From Candidatus Methylaffinis lahnbergensis (GTDB lineage: Bacteria > Pseudomonadota > Alphaproteobacteria > Rhizobiales > Beijerinckiaceae): a stretch of DNA of 57,823 nt. Position 1 is the stretch's first letter. The number at the start of each line of letters is the position of its first letter. The notes below the pieces were generated by a model. That model worked only from the letters and a program-made list of their open reading frames with translations. It did not search any database and had not been told where the DNA came from. Below, in pieces: positions 25,594 to 35,055 of the stretch. The stretch is from contig PEFW01000016.1 in NCBI GenBank assembly GCA_002890675.1, positions 1 to 57,823 of the forward strand, in the 5' to 3' direction. Made by a program: the position numbers and the translations under genes.

Positions 25594-26249
25594 GTGGGAC
25601 CAGGCTTCACCACGCCGGTTTTAAAACGGGCTTGACGGGAGGCAAGTTGGACATCCCCTTGGCGGAGCGCGGGATCACGAAACCGGTGCGACGAGCGCCG
25701 ATCGAATACGGCGCCTTCGCGGCCCTGGCGTGCTCCATCGCGATAGCGAGCCTTGTTGCCGCGCCTGGCACGTCGGGCCTTTTTGGAGGCGCTCTGGGGA
25801 TTTTGATGCTTGCGATCGCGGTGGCGGATGCCCGCGCGTTCATCATCCCCGACAAGCTGACCGTCGCCGCTATCCTGCTCGCCTTGACGAACGCGGCGAA
25901 CGAGGGTGTTGGAAGCATGCCGGAAAACATCGCGGTTGCCGCATTGCGTGGACTTGCTCTGGCCCTTTCATTTTTCGCTCTGCGGGAAATCTACGTTTGG
26001 CTGCGCCATCGCCATGGCATTGGCCTTGGCGACGCCAAGCTCGCCGCGGTCGCCGGGGCTTGGCTCGATTGGACGCTCATTCCGGTTGCGATTGAAATCG
26101 CGGCGCTCGCGGCGCTGACCTTTTACCTAGCGAGCCAGCTTGTCCTGCGCCGACCTTTATGCGCGACCGCGAAATTGCCTTTCGGGCTTTTTTTCGCGCC
26201 GGCAATTTGGTTTTGCTGGTTGCTCAACGCAATATTTTTCGAATCTTAA
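25590..26249 (+). CDS. Prepilin peptidase (A24 family)
   Basis: This 219-residue inner-membrane aspartyl protease cleaves and may methylate type II secretion or type IV pilus prepilins. The two catalytic aspartates are visible: ADARAFIIPDKL (first Asp region) and GLGDAKLAAVAGAW (GxGD motif). About six membrane segments are predicted. It lacks the long N-terminal zinc-binding domain of PilD/GspO, so it is the short form. The ATG overlaps the gspD stop (atga), indicating coupling and a role with the secretin. The first 40 residues are polar and not conserved. Confidence 0.88.
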   Translation: MSGTRLHHAGFKTGLTGGKLDIPLAERGITKPVRRAPIEYGAFAALACSIAIASLVAAPGTSGLFGGALGILMLAIAVADARAFIIPDKLTVAAILLALTNAANEGVGSMPENIAVAALRGLALALSFFALREIYVWLRHRHGIGLGDAKLAAVAGAWLDWTLIPVAIEIAALAALTFYLASQLVLRRPLCATAKLPFGLFFAPAIWFCWLLNAIFFES

Positions 26250-26261
26250 GGGAGCACGCCG

Positions 26262-26828
26262 ATGGGGACCCTTACCTTCGCGCAAGGCCGCGGCCAGGAG
26301 GCGCGAAAGCCGCGCCGATGGCAACTTGGAGCCGTGCTCGGCGCGCTGGTTTGGGTGGCGATTTTTTCGAGCCCCGCCGCCGCGGACCGGTTGCGCGATG
26401 GGACCCGGGCGTTCGCGGCCCACGATTACGTTACGGCGGCCCGCATCTTTACGGATCTCGCCCCGCTCGGCGATGCAAGGGCGCAAGCCTATCTCGGCTA
26501 CATGTTCGCCCATGGCCAGGGCGTGCCGCAAAATTATATGCTGGCGGCGGGATGGTACCGTTGCGCCAGTCAACAGGGGCTTCCAGCGGCGCAGTTCATG
26601 CTTGGGCTCATGTACGACAAGGGCCAAGGCGTTCCGCAGGACTACGTCATCGCCTATGCCTTGCTTGCCCGCGCTGTCGCAGGGGCAGGTCCAGACCGCG
26701 AGCATTGGGCCAAAATACGCGACGCCGTCGCTTCGAAATTGAGCCTCATCGAACGGGTCCGGGGGCAACAGCTGGCATTCGAGGGACTCCCGGGAGGGAG
26801 CTGTTTACCAATCGTCACGGGCTATTAG
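26262..26828 (+). CDS. Exported Sel1-repeat protein
   Basis: This 188-residue protein has an N-terminal membrane or signal segment (AVLGALVWVAIFSSPAAA) and about three Sel1-like tetratricopeptide units, recognisable from AQAYLGYMFAHGQGVPQNY and AQFMLGLMYDKGQGVPQDY. Such solenoids bind protein partners. A ggagcac stretch lies 7-13 nt before the ATG at 26262. It starts 12 bp after the prepilin peptidase and probably belongs to the gspD transcript, so it may serve secretion or the envelope. The exact partner is unknown. Confidence 0.85.
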   Translation: MGTLTFAQGRGQEARKPRRWQLGAVLGALVWVAIFSSPAAADRLRDGTRAFAAHDYVTAARIFTDLAPLGDARAQAYLGYMFAHGQGVPQNYMLAAGWYRCASQQGLPAAQFMLGLMYDKGQGVPQDYVIAYALLARAVAGAGPDREHWAKIRDAVASKLSLIERVRGQQLAFEGLPGGSCLPIVTGY

Positions 26829-27038
26829 GCGGCCTCGCTCTTTGCGGCAAATTACGGTGCATATGACGGCGCGCAATACTATATTGTGCCGGCCGGCGTG
26901 CTTGCTTCGTGGACCAAAGCAAATCCGGTTCGTTCGACCGGGGCCTAGCTTACCGTCTTATCGATCCTATCGCCGGCGCGTTAGGCTTCGAAATTCCGAC
27001 ACTGGCGGTCGCCGTCTGAAAACGCGGGAAATGGCCAT

Positions 27039-27998
27039 ATGAGAACTGTCTTCTGTCCTGGCCTTGGCCGCGAAGTCTCGGCCTTGGGCTTTGGTTGTGC
27101 CTCGCTTGGATCGCGGGTTTCCGAGGCGCAAGGGTTGCGGGCGCTCGGTCTTGCGTTCGAACGCGGGGTGAACTGGTACGACGTCGCGCCTCCCTATGGT
27201 GATGGAGAGGCGGAGGGAATATTGGGAAAATTCTTGGCGGGCCGCCGGGATCGTGTGGCAATCTGTACCAAATTCGGTATTCCCCGCCCGATTGTCTCGC
27301 CGGCGATGCGCTTTATAAGGCCTGCGGCGCGGGCAATGGCGCGGGCGTTTCCGCAATTGCGTGGCGGCATGTCGAAGGCGCCGGCGGCGAGAAGCCGTGA
27401 CCGGCTGCGGGCGGAACAGATCGAAAGTTCGGTCGTCGAAAGCTTACGGCGCCTGCGAACCGATTACATCGATGTGCTGGCTCTCCACGAGCCGGGGCCT
27501 CGGGATTGCGCCAGCGAAGCCATTTTGCGCGAATTGCGGCGCATGATCGAGAAGGGCTACGTGCGCTGCGTCGCGATCGCCGGAGCTTCGGCGGCGATCG
27601 TCGCCGGAGCGCGCGCGGCGGAGCTATATCAAATCGCTCAGGTTCCCGATGATCTTTTCTTGCCGACGCTCGCGGGCGTGAAAGGCGCGCTCGCCGGTGA
27701 CGCATCGCTTTTTTTCGTCACCTACAGCGTGTTCGGCGTCCACGAACGCTTGTCGCACCTCCTGGTTGGCGGCGGCGGCCGACTCGGGGCGCTCGCTTCC
27801 CAGCTCGGATACGGTCCTCCGTTCATGGCGAGTGAAATGATTTTGGATTATGCTTTCGCGGCCAATCCGGAAGGCGTGGTTCTCGCTTCGATGTTCACCC
27901 CTGCCCATATCGAAATGAACTGTGCCAGGGCGGCGCGGCCGCCACGGAAGGACATCGGCCCTTTCGTCCAAAAATTCGTCGTCGCGGCTAACCCGTGA
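27039..27998 (+). CDS. Aldo/keto reductase
   Basis: This 319-residue protein belongs to the NADPH-dependent aldo/keto reductase superfamily. It shows LGFGCASLGS, the catalytic Asp/Tyr region NWYDVAPPYGDGEAE, and the Lys region CTKFGIP. DYIDVLALHEPG is the usual mid-domain block. The catalytic set is Asp, Tyr, Lys and His. The substrate cannot be told; it resembles the YajO/galactose-dehydrogenase-like branch. A gcgggaaat stretch precedes the ATG. It is flanked by a 210-bp gap upstream and about 200 bp downstream and seems monocistronic. Confidence 0.85.
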   Translation: MRTVFCPGLGREVSALGFGCASLGSRVSEAQGLRALGLAFERGVNWYDVAPPYGDGEAEGILGKFLAGRRDRVAICTKFGIPRPIVSPAMRFIRPAARAMARAFPQLRGGMSKAPAARSRDRLRAEQIESSVVESLRRLRTDYIDVLALHEPGPRDCASEAILRELRRMIEKGYVRCVAIAGASAAIVAGARAAELYQIAQVPDDLFLPTLAGVKGALAGDASLFFVTYSVFGVHERLSHLLVGGGGRLGALASQLGYGPPFMASEMILDYAFAANPEGVVLASMFTPAHIEMNCARAARPPRKDIGPFVQKFVVAANP

Positions 27999-28167
27999 CA
28001 GTTTTTGAATGGCGGGCTCAGCTCGACTTTGCCAATATTGAACGTGTGTTTACCCACTGCCCATGATCCGCTCCAATTGGACCGGATTAAACTTCTTCTC
28101 CGCCATCTGTCTCGTGGCTATCGTCGCCTACTGGATAGGAGCCCGCCGGTTTCGAAATCGTTCTTTT

Positions 28168-28197
28168 GAGCCATCCCTTTGAGCCATCCCTTTGAGC
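28168..28197 (+). repeat. Short 13-bp tandem repeat before the EamA gene
   Basis: The unit gagccatcccttt occurs twice in tandem followed by a partial third copy, just upstream of the ATG at 28203. It may affect spacing of the translation start. Confidence 0.7.
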
Positions 28198-28202
28198 ATT
28201 GC

Positions 28203-29144
28203 ATGACCAGCACGGTACCGACCGTGGCCGACTCCCCCAGCGCTCCAATAGCCTCCCCGCAGAACGCCCTTTCCGGCGCGGCACCAGCGGCAAGCGGCGC
28301 GGCGATGAGGACCGGAATTCTTTGGATGCTGGTCGCGGCTTGCCTGTTCGTCTGCCAGGATTCAACCGCCCGCATCATGCTCAAAGCCTATCCCGCGACG
28401 GAAATCGCCTTCGCGCGCTTTTTCGTTCACATGGTTTTGGTGACCATTATCATCCGTTGGCGCGAGCCGCGCCTTATGATCTCGCGCCAGCCCCTATTGC
28501 AAATGCTGCGGTCGAGCTTTCTCCTGGGCGGGACTTTGTTTGGGATGTTGGCGCTCAAGATCATGCCGTTGGTCGATTTTTTCGCCATCGTGTGGGTGGC
28601 GCCTGTCCTTGTCGCCGCGCTTTCGGTCGTTGTTCTCCACGAAAAAGTGAGCCCCGGCCTATGGGCAAGCGTTTTTGCCGGCCTGATGGGCGTTTGGGTG
28701 ATTATTGGCGCGACCGGCATGGATTTTTCGCTTTCCATGCTGTTTCCTTTCCTGGCCGCTCTCGCCAGTGCATTCTATCAGATCGCGACTCGGCTTTTGC
28801 ATCGCACGGATTTGCCGGTGACGACCTTGTTTTACACGGCAATCGCCGGAACTTTGTTCTGCGGCGGATTTCTGCCCTTTGCCGCCATCGCGCCTGGGCT
28901 TGCCGACGCCGGCCTGATGCTCCTCTTGGGGCTCCTCGGCATTGTCAGCCAATTCTGTCTGATCCGCGCATTTGCCGCGGCGCCGGCCAACATCGTCGCG
29001 CCGTTCGGCTACATCGCGCTGGTTTGGGCCGCTCTGTTCGGCTTGTTGATTTTTGGGGAAATTCCCGGCCCGCGCACTTTATTTGGGGTGGGGTTGATCG
29101 CCGGCGCAGGTTTGTTCGTTTTTCCTCGTGGACCAAAAGCATGA
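28203..29144 (+). CDS. EamA-family (DMT) transporter
   Basis: This 313-residue inner-membrane protein has ten predicted helices in two EamA halves, starting near residue 38 (GILWMLVAACLFVCQDSTAR). Conserved points are the first-half EIAFARFFVHMVL and second-half FGYIALVWAALFGLLIFGEI. The drug/metabolite transporter superfamily exports amino acids, nucleosides or other small molecules; the substrate is unknown. The first 30 residues are Ala/Pro/Ser-rich and soluble. The start is taken at ATG 28203, but no clear ribosome binding site is seen and a TTG at 28179 remains possible. Confidence 0.85.
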   Translation: MTSTVPTVADSPSAPIASPQNALSGAAPAASGAAMRTGILWMLVAACLFVCQDSTARIMLKAYPATEIAFARFFVHMVLVTIIIRWREPRLMISRQPLLQMLRSSFLLGGTLFGMLALKIMPLVDFFAIVWVAPVLVAALSVVVLHEKVSPGLWASVFAGLMGVWVIIGATGMDFSLSMLFPFLAALASAFYQIATRLLHRTDLPVTTLFYTAIAGTLFCGGFLPFAAIAPGLADAGLMLLLGLLGIVSQFCLIRAFAAAPANIVAPFGYIALVWAALFGLLIFGEIPGPRTLFGVGLIAGAGLFVFPRGPKA

Positions 29145-29358
29145 GTTCTTGGCGGATTTGCCGCATTCTGTGCGAGAGTGGCCCCGGCGAGGAATTATCC
29201 CGGATAAAACAACGGCTCGCCGGCGCTCGACGGTGACGAACAGTTCCCTACATTCCCGTGCGCGATCCGCCCGCGGATGGTGAAGCATTGGGCAAAGTGC
29301 CGCATCGGCAAGAACGCGCCGCGAACGCGTATTTGGATATTTAGTCTAGGGCTCGATT

Positions 29359-29904
29359 ATGAAGGTGCCTCTCGCCATCGTCGCCGCGATCGCCGAAAAT
29401 GGCGTGATTGGCGACGGACGCGGCGTGCCGTGGCGTTTGCCAAGCGATCTCAAACATTTCCGCGGGGTCACCATGGGCAAGCCCCTGCTCATGGGACGCA
29501 AGACCTTCGAATCGATAGGGCGTGCCCTGCCCGGGCGCGAGACAATCGTCGTCACCCGCGACCGCGCCTTCGACCCGTCACGCGGCAGCGGGCAAGCCAA
29601 GGCTACCCACGTCGTACATGAGCTCGACGCGGCGCTCGCGCTCGCGCAGGCGCGGGCGCAAGCGATGGGCGCGGAAGAGGTTATTTTGGCCGGCGGCGGG
29701 AATCTTTACGAAAGTTTGATTGGCCGCGCCGAGCGCATGCATCTAACCTTCGTCGATGTCGCGCCAAGTGGCGGGGTGAGTTTTCCCGCCATCGACTGGT
29801 CTAATTGGCTGGAAGTAAGCCGGGTTCGGCCACGCCCCGCGGCTAAGGACGAGGCGACATTCGCTTTTGTCGATTTTCACCGGCGCCGCTGCTTATCATT
29901 GTAG
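29359..29904 (+). CDS. folA: Dihydrofolate reductase
   Basis: This 181-residue enzyme reduces dihydrofolate with NADPH. Visible motifs are IAENGVIGDGRGVPWRLPSD (substrate and Met20-loop region), MGRKTFESIGRALPGR (NADPH binding) and VILAGGGNLYESLI. The length is slightly above the usual 160 because of an insert after TRDRAFDPS. The next genes are hflK and hflC, the order found in many Rhizobiales. thyA, often just upstream, is not seen here. The start is the ATG preceded by tcgatt, with no strong ribosome binding site. Confidence 0.93.
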   Translation: MKVPLAIVAAIAENGVIGDGRGVPWRLPSDLKHFRGVTMGKPLLMGRKTFESIGRALPGRETIVVTRDRAFDPSRGSGQAKATHVVHELDAALALAQARAQAMGAEEVILAGGGNLYESLIGRAERMHLTFVDVAPSGGVSFPAIDWSNWLEVSRVRPRPAAKDEATFAFVDFHRRRCLSL

Positions 29905-30004
29905 TGGACCCTCAGTTCTCCTATATGGGCCAGGACAGGTCCGATCCGGGGCCTCGGCGGTTATCGCTCGCTTTCTTGGGCGTCACCTTGCAAAAGAGAA
30001 TCTC

Positions 30005-31126
30005 ATGCCGTGGAGCAGTGAAGGCGGAAATGGCGGCTCTTGGAAGCCCGGCGGCCCCGGGCCTTGGGGGCAAAAGCCGGGCGCGCCACCGCCTGAATTC
30101 GAGGAATTCCTCAAGCGCGCGCAGGAGAAGCTCAAACAATGGATGCCTGGGCCTACCGGAGTGGGAGGACGCGGCCTTCTTGCCTTGGCTCTCGCCGGCA
30201 CGATCGTCTGGCTTGTGTCCGGGTTTTACACGGTCGGCCCGAACGAAGTGGGGCTGAACAGGATTTTCGGCCGCTACACGGGCAAGACCGGTCCGGGGTT
30301 AAACTACAATTTGCCGATCCCCATCGGCGGCGTCGAGAAGCTCCCGGTGACCGATCGCAACACGACCAACATCGGCTTCGGCTTGCGGCAAGAGGCGCGC
30401 GAGCCAAATGCGCAAGTCCCGCTCGAGCTGCCGGAGGAAAGCCTGATGCTGACCGGCGATGAAAACATCGCCGACGTCAAATTTGTCGTGATCTGGCAGA
30501 TCGACCCGGTGCGCCCCCAGGATTATGCCTTTAATATCTCAAACCAGCGTGAAACGGTGAAGGCGGTGGCCGAGAGCGCCATGCGGGAAGTCATCGGGCG
30601 GGGCCAGATCCAGCGAATTTTGACCGCCGATCGCCCAAAGATCGAGTCGGACGTACAGGAACTCATGCAAAGCGTTTTGAATGGGTACAAGGCCGGCATC
30701 CTGGTGTTGCAGGTGCAACTGCAATCCGTCGACCCGCCCGAGCAGGTTATCGCCGCCTTCAAGGACGTGACGGCGGCGCAGCAGGACCAGAACCGTTTGC
30801 GCAACGAGGCCGAGGCCTATGCCAATCGGGTAGTTCCCGAGGCCAACGGCAAGGCCGCGGCGATTGTCCAGGAGGCGGAAGGCTACAAGCTCCAAACCGT
30901 CGCCCAGGCGACCGGCCAGGTTTCCCGCTTCAACCAAATCTATGCTCAGTATAAGAAAGCCCCCGAGGTGACGCGCGAACGGCTCTATCTCGAGACCATG
31001 GAACGGGTGCTGGGCGGGATGGACAAGATTATTCTCGATCAGAGCGGTGGCCAAGGCCAAGGGGTGGTTCCCTATTTGCCGCTTGGGCCGCTGACGCCAA
31101 GCTCGAGCGAGGGAGGCCGCAAATGA
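30005..31126 (+). CDS. hflK: FtsH protease regulator subunit HflK
   Basis: This 373-residue SPFH/band-7 membrane protein forms with HflC a large periplasmic-side complex that surrounds FtsH and limits its proteolysis. A Gly/Pro-rich cytoplasmic N-terminus (GGPGPWGQKPGAPPPEFEEF) is followed by one membrane helix near 58-75 and the SPFH domain (TVGPNEVGLNRIFGRYTGKT). A long helical region (QDQNRLRNEAEAYANRVVPE) precedes the polar tail. The start at 30005 fits the family; the frame extends further upstream inside folA. hflC overlaps by 4 nt. Confidence 0.94.
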   Translation: MPWSSEGGNGGSWKPGGPGPWGQKPGAPPPEFEEFLKRAQEKLKQWMPGPTGVGGRGLLALALAGTIVWLVSGFYTVGPNEVGLNRIFGRYTGKTGPGLNYNLPIPIGGVEKLPVTDRNTTNIGFGLRQEAREPNAQVPLELPEESLMLTGDENIADVKFVVIWQIDPVRPQDYAFNISNQRETVKAVAESAMREVIGRGQIQRILTADRPKIESDVQELMQSVLNGYKAGILVLQVQLQSVDPPEQVIAAFKDVTAAQQDQNRLRNEAEAYANRVVPEANGKAAAIVQEAEGYKLQTVAQATGQVSRFNQIYAQYKKAPEVTRERLYLETMERVLGGMDKIILDQSGGQGQGVVPYLPLGPLTPSSSEGGRK

Positions 31127-32031
31127 AGGGCCCGGCCACAGTCGGCGGGATCGCCGTCCTCATCCTCATCCTGGTCGTCGCGATGGCCTCGGCGTTCACG
31201 GTGGACCAGACCGAACAGGCGATCGTCTTGCGTTTCGGCGAGCCTGTCCCCGGACGTGGTCTCATCACCACGCCGGGGCTCCACTTCAAATACCCCTTCA
31301 TCGAGAATGTCGTTTTTCTAGACAATCGCATCCTAGTTGTCGAGGCCCCCAAACAGGAAGTGCTCGCCTCCGACAATAACCGGCTCGACGTCGATTCCTT
31401 CCTGCGCTACCGGATCGTCGATCCGTTGAAATTCTATCAGACGCTCCACTCGCCCGACCTGGCGAACGGTCAGCTGGGCTTCATCCTAAACTCGGCGGTG
31501 CGCCGGGTGCTGAGCGAGGCGAACATGACCGAAATCGTGCGGGAGAAACGCGGCGATCTCATGGCCAAGATCCGCGAGCAGGTGAATCAGCAGGGCAGCA
31601 ACTTCGGCATCGACGCCGTCGACGTGAGAATCCGCCGTGCCGATCTGCCTAGGCAGATTTCCGAAAAGGTGTTTAGTCGGATGCAGAGCGAGCGCGCGCG
31701 CGAGGCGGCGGGATATCGCGCCCTAGGCTCCCAGCAGGCGCAAACCATCAGGGCCAAGGCCGACCGCGATGTGGTGGTGCTGCTCGGCAATGCGCAGCAA
31801 CAAGCCGACCAGACCCGCGGCGCAGGCGACGCGGAAAGAAATCGCATTTTCGCCGAGGCCTACGGCTCGGATCCCGATTTTTTTGCTTTCTATCGTTCGA
31901 TGCAAGCCTATGAGACCGGATTGAAAAGTGGCGACACGCGTATGGTTATCAGCCCGAAATCGGATTTCTTCCGCTTCTTCGGCACGCCCAATGGGCAGCC
32001 CGCGCCGGCCGCGACCACCACCAGCCGCTGA
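31123..32031 (+). CDS. hflC: FtsH protease regulator subunit HflC
   Basis: This 302-residue SPFH protein is the partner of HflK. It has an N-terminal membrane helix (VGGIAVLILILVVAMASAF), the band-7 core starting TVDQTEQAIVLRFGEPV, and the conserved RIVDPLKFYQT and GSDPDFFAFYRSMQAYE blocks. The ATG overlaps the hflK stop (atga), which suggests equal synthesis of both subunits. Downstream, the usual degP-type protease gene is absent and an acyl-CoA dehydrogenase gene follows. Confidence 0.95.
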   Translation: MKGPATVGGIAVLILILVVAMASAFTVDQTEQAIVLRFGEPVPGRGLITTPGLHFKYPFIENVVFLDNRILVVEAPKQEVLASDNNRLDVDSFLRYRIVDPLKFYQTLHSPDLANGQLGFILNSAVRRVLSEANMTEIVREKRGDLMAKIREQVNQQGSNFGIDAVDVRIRRADLPRQISEKVFSRMQSERAREAAGYRALGSQQAQTIRAKADRDVVVLLGNAQQQADQTRGAGDAERNRIFAEAYGSDPDFFAFYRSMQAYETGLKSGDTRMVISPKSDFFRFFGTPNGQPAPAATTTSR

Positions 32032-32124
32032 TCGCGTTCGATCCCGACACGTTCGAAATTGGACCGGAAAATCCCTTGCCGCCCGCGATCCGGCATTTGT
32101 CCGGAGCGCAGGAGAGAACGGCAG

Positions 32125-33324
32125 ATGGCGGAGGACGGCGAATTTACGCGATCCTTCGCCTGGAACGATCCTTTCGATCTCGACAGCCAGCTCAGCGAAG
32201 ACGAAAAGCTCGTGCGCGCCTCGGCTCGCGCGTTCGCGCAAGGATATTTGCTTCCCCGTGCGGGCGAGGATTATCTCGAAGAGCGTTTCGATCGCGAGAT
32301 CATGACGCGGATGGGCAGCCTCGGGCTGCTCGGTCCGGCGATTCCGCAAGAATATGGGGGCGCCTCGCTCGGCCATGTCGCTTACGGGCTTGCCGCCCGC
32401 GAGGTCGAGCGCGCCGATAGCGGCTATCGCTCGATGATGAGTGTGCAGTCATCGCTCGTGATGCACGCGATCTTTGCCTATGGCAGCGAGGCCCAGCGCC
32501 GCAAATATTTGCCAAGGCTCGCCACGGGAGAATGGGTAGGCTGCTTTGGCCTCACCGAACCAGATGCTGGATCCGACCCGCAAGCCATGGGCGCCAAGGC
32601 GGAGCGTTCCAAGGATGGATACCGGCTCACCGGCGCTAAAACCTGGATTACCAATAGTCCGGTCGCCGACATATTCGTGGTCTGGGCAAAATCGAGCGCG
32701 CATCAAAACGCGATCCGCGGATTTCTTCTCGAACGTGGAATGCACGGCCTCGCGACGCCAACGATTTCGCAAAAGCTTTCGCTGCGGGTCTCGCCGACCG
32801 GCGGGATCGTCATGGACGCCGTCGAGGTCCCGGCGGACAACCTTTTGCCGGACGCCTCGGGCCTCAAGGGCCCTTTTGGCTGCCTCAATCACGCGCGCTA
32901 CGGCATCTGCTGGGGCGCGATGGGGGCGGCCGAGGCCTGTTTCGAGGCGGCGCGGACCTATACGCTCGAACGCCAGCAGTTCGGCCGGCCGCTTGCCGCC
33001 AATCAGCTGATCCAAAAAAAACTCGCCGACATGCAAACCGAAATCGCGCTCGGGCTTCAGGCAGCTTTACGCATCGGCCGGTTATTGGATGCGGGGAAGC
33101 TCGCTCCAGAAGCGATCTCGCTCGTCAAGCGCAACAATGCGGGCAAGGCGCTCGACATCGCCCGCTTGGCGCGCGATATGCTCGGCGCCAATGGGATTTC
33201 GGCCGCGTTCCCCGTCATGCGCCACCTCGCCAATCTCGAAACGGTCAATACCTACGAGGGCACCCACGATATTCACGCGCTCATCCTCGGGCGCGCGATC
33301 ACCGGCATACAGGCTTTCTTTTAA
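32125..33324 (+). CDS. Acyl-CoA dehydrogenase, glutaryl-CoA dehydrogenase type
   Basis: This 399-residue flavoprotein fits glutaryl-CoA dehydrogenase, which converts glutaryl-CoA to crotonyl-CoA and CO2 in lysine and tryptophan breakdown. Supporting blocks are [28 protein letters not shown] (FAD and substrate loop), [20 protein letters not shown] and the C-terminal [20 protein letters not shown], whose Glu is the catalytic base. The ATG at 32125 is preferred over the extended frame from 32059 since homologues begin near it. It lies about 95 bp after hflC on the same strand. Other acyl-CoA dehydrogenase specificities are not excluded. Confidence 0.88.
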   Translation: MAEDGEFTRSFAWNDPFDLDSQLSEDEKLVRASARAFAQGYLLPRAGEDYLEERFDREIMTRMGSLGLLGPAIPQEYGGASLGHVAYGLAAREVERADSGYRSMMSVQSSLVMHAIFAYGSEAQRRKYLPRLATGEWVGCFGLTEPDAGSDPQAMGAKAERSKDGYRLTGAKTWITNSPVADIFVVWAKSSAHQNAIRGFLLERGMHGLATPTISQKLSLRVSPTGGIVMDAVEVPADNLLPDASGLKGPFGCLNHARYGICWGAMGAAEACFEAARTYTLERQQFGRPLAANQLIQKKLADMQTEIALGLQAALRIGRLLDAGKLAPEAISLVKRNNAGKALDIARLARDMLGANGISAAFPVMRHLANLETVNTYEGTHDIHALILGRAITGIQAFF

Positions 33325-33380
33325 CAAAGCGCGGTGCGACAAAGCTTGAGCGCGCCACGAGCTAAAGCGAGGCCCCCGCG

Positions 33381-34079
33381 ATGATTGATCTTTATTATTG
33401 GACCACTCCGAACGGTCACAAGATCACGCTCTTCCTCGAAGAGGTGGGAATTCCCTACACGATCCATCCGGTCAATCTAAGCCGGGGGGACCAGTTCAAG
33501 CCGGAATTTCTGGCGATTTCGCCCAATAACCGCATTCCGGCAATCGTCGACAAAGATCCTGGCGACAGTGGCGCGCCGGTGGCCGTTTTCGAATCAGGCG
33601 CGATCCTCGTCTATCTCGCCGAGAAAACCGGGAGATTCCTTCCCAAGGATTTGCGCGGCCGGATGGAGGCGCTCGAATGGCTCTTCTGGCAGGTCGGCGG
33701 CCTTGGCCCCATGGCCGGCCAGAACCATCATTTCAAGCAATACGCGCGCGAAAAGCTAAAGTATGCGATCGAACGCTATGTGAACGAAACCAACCGTCTC
33801 TATGGCGTCCTCAATAAACGCCTGGCGGACCGCGCCTTCGTGGCGGGGAATTATTCGATCGCGGACATGGCGGCCTATCCTTGGATTGTCCCGCACGAAA
33901 ACCAGGGCCAGAAGCTTGACGATTTTTTGCATCTGAAGCGTTGGTTCGAGACAATAGAAGCGCGGCCCGCGACACAGCGCGCCTATGCCATCGCGGCCGG
34001 AATCAATACAACGCCAATCGCCGGCGATGAGGAGTCGCGCAAAATCCTGTTCTCGCAAACGGCGGCGAATGTGAAATAA
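33381..34079 (+). CDS. Glutathione S-transferase, YfcG/Ure2p-like
   Basis: This 232-residue protein has the thioredoxin-fold N-terminal domain (LYYWTTPNGHKITLFLEEVG) and a helical C-terminal domain (FVAGNYSIADMAAYPWIVPH). The active-site region TPNGHK and glutathione-binding SPNNRIPAIVD and ESGAILVYLAEKTG match the nu-class/YfcG group, which has disulfide-bond reductase activity with glutathione. A gcgaggccccc stretch precedes the start. It follows the glutaryl-CoA-dehydrogenase-like gene by 56 bp, so joint transcription is possible. Confidence 0.9.
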   Translation: MIDLYYWTTPNGHKITLFLEEVGIPYTIHPVNLSRGDQFKPEFLAISPNNRIPAIVDKDPGDSGAPVAVFESGAILVYLAEKTGRFLPKDLRGRMEALEWLFWQVGGLGPMAGQNHHFKQYAREKLKYAIERYVNETNRLYGVLNKRLADRAFVAGNYSIADMAAYPWIVPHENQGQKLDDFLHLKRWFETIEARPATQRAYAIAAGINTTPIAGDEESRKILFSQTAANVK

Positions 34080-34250
34080 GGTTTCGCCGCCACGCCACGG
34101 CAACAGGCCTTTTGGGTTGCTTTATTTCCTGAAATTGCCGGCTTATATCAACCTCCTGCGGCTCATCTTGGCCAACGCGCGCGGCGCGGCGAGAGCCCAG
34201 AAATGTGTTGTTTCGAGCCGCGCGGCGGGCCGCAATGGAGAGGGCACGGA

Positions 34251-35000
34251 ATGTCGGGACATAGCCAGTTCAAAAACATCATGCACAAGAAAGGCAAGCA
34301 GGATGCGATCCGCGCAAAACTGTTTTCCAAGCTCGCCCGCGAAATTACCGTTTCCGCGAAATTGGGCCTCCCCGATCCGGGCATGAACGCACGGCTGCGC
34401 GCCGCCGTCTTGGCCGCCCGCGCGGAAAACATGCCGAAGGACAATATCGAGCGCGCCATCAAGAAGGCCTCCGCGGCCGGCGCCGAGACTTACGACGAAG
34501 TTCGCTATGAAGGCTATGCGCCGGGCGGCGTCGCCATCATCGTCGAGGCGCTGACCGGCAATCGCAACCGGACGGCGGGCGAGGTGCGCTCTTATTTCAC
34601 CAAGTCCGGCGGCTCGCTCGCCGAGACCGGCGCGGTGTCCTTCCTGTTCGATCATGTCGGCGTTGTCGAGTTTCCGGCGAAGGCCGCTTCGGCGGACGCC
34701 ATAATGGAGGCGGCGATCGAAGCCGGAGCCGAAGATGTCCAATCGAGCGAGGACGGCCACGAGGTCATCACCGCGCTCGAAAACCTGCGCGAGGTCGCAC
34801 AAGAGCTCGAGGCGAAATTTGGCGAGCCGCGCAAGGCACGCCTGATTTGGAAGCCGCAAAATACGATCAGCGTCGACGACGATGCCGGGGAAAAGATCCT
34901 GCGCCTCGTCGGCATGCTGGAAGACAATGACGACGTGCAAAACGTCTATGCCAATTTTGAGGTTTCCGACGCACTCGTGGCGAGGTTCGCCGGTTCATAG
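34251..35000 (+). CDS. YebC/PmpR family protein
   Basis: This 249-residue protein is of the YebC family, whose members act as DNA-binding regulators or, as shown for some, relieve ribosome stalling. The N-terminus [19 protein letters not shown] is diagnostic, followed by [34 protein letters not shown] and [12 protein letters not shown] near the end. The start at 34251 has ggagagggcacgg upstream. In many alphaproteobacteria it lies next to ruvC-ruvA-ruvB; those genes are not here. The next gene is convergent. Confidence 0.94.
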   Translation: MSGHSQFKNIMHKKGKQDAIRAKLFSKLAREITVSAKLGLPDPGMNARLRAAVLAARAENMPKDNIERAIKKASAAGAETYDEVRYEGYAPGGVAIIVEALTGNRNRTAGEVRSYFTKSGGSLAETGAVSFLFDHVGVVEFPAKAASADAIMEAAIEAGAEDVQSSEDGHEVITALENLREVAQELEAKFGEPRKARLIWKPQNTISVDDDAGEKILRLVGMLEDNDDVQNVYANFEVSDALVARFAGS

Positions 35001-35055
35001 CGATCGTCTGGAGTGCGGGCGCTCCGGCTGGACGGTTAGGCGTCCCAATCCCCTA

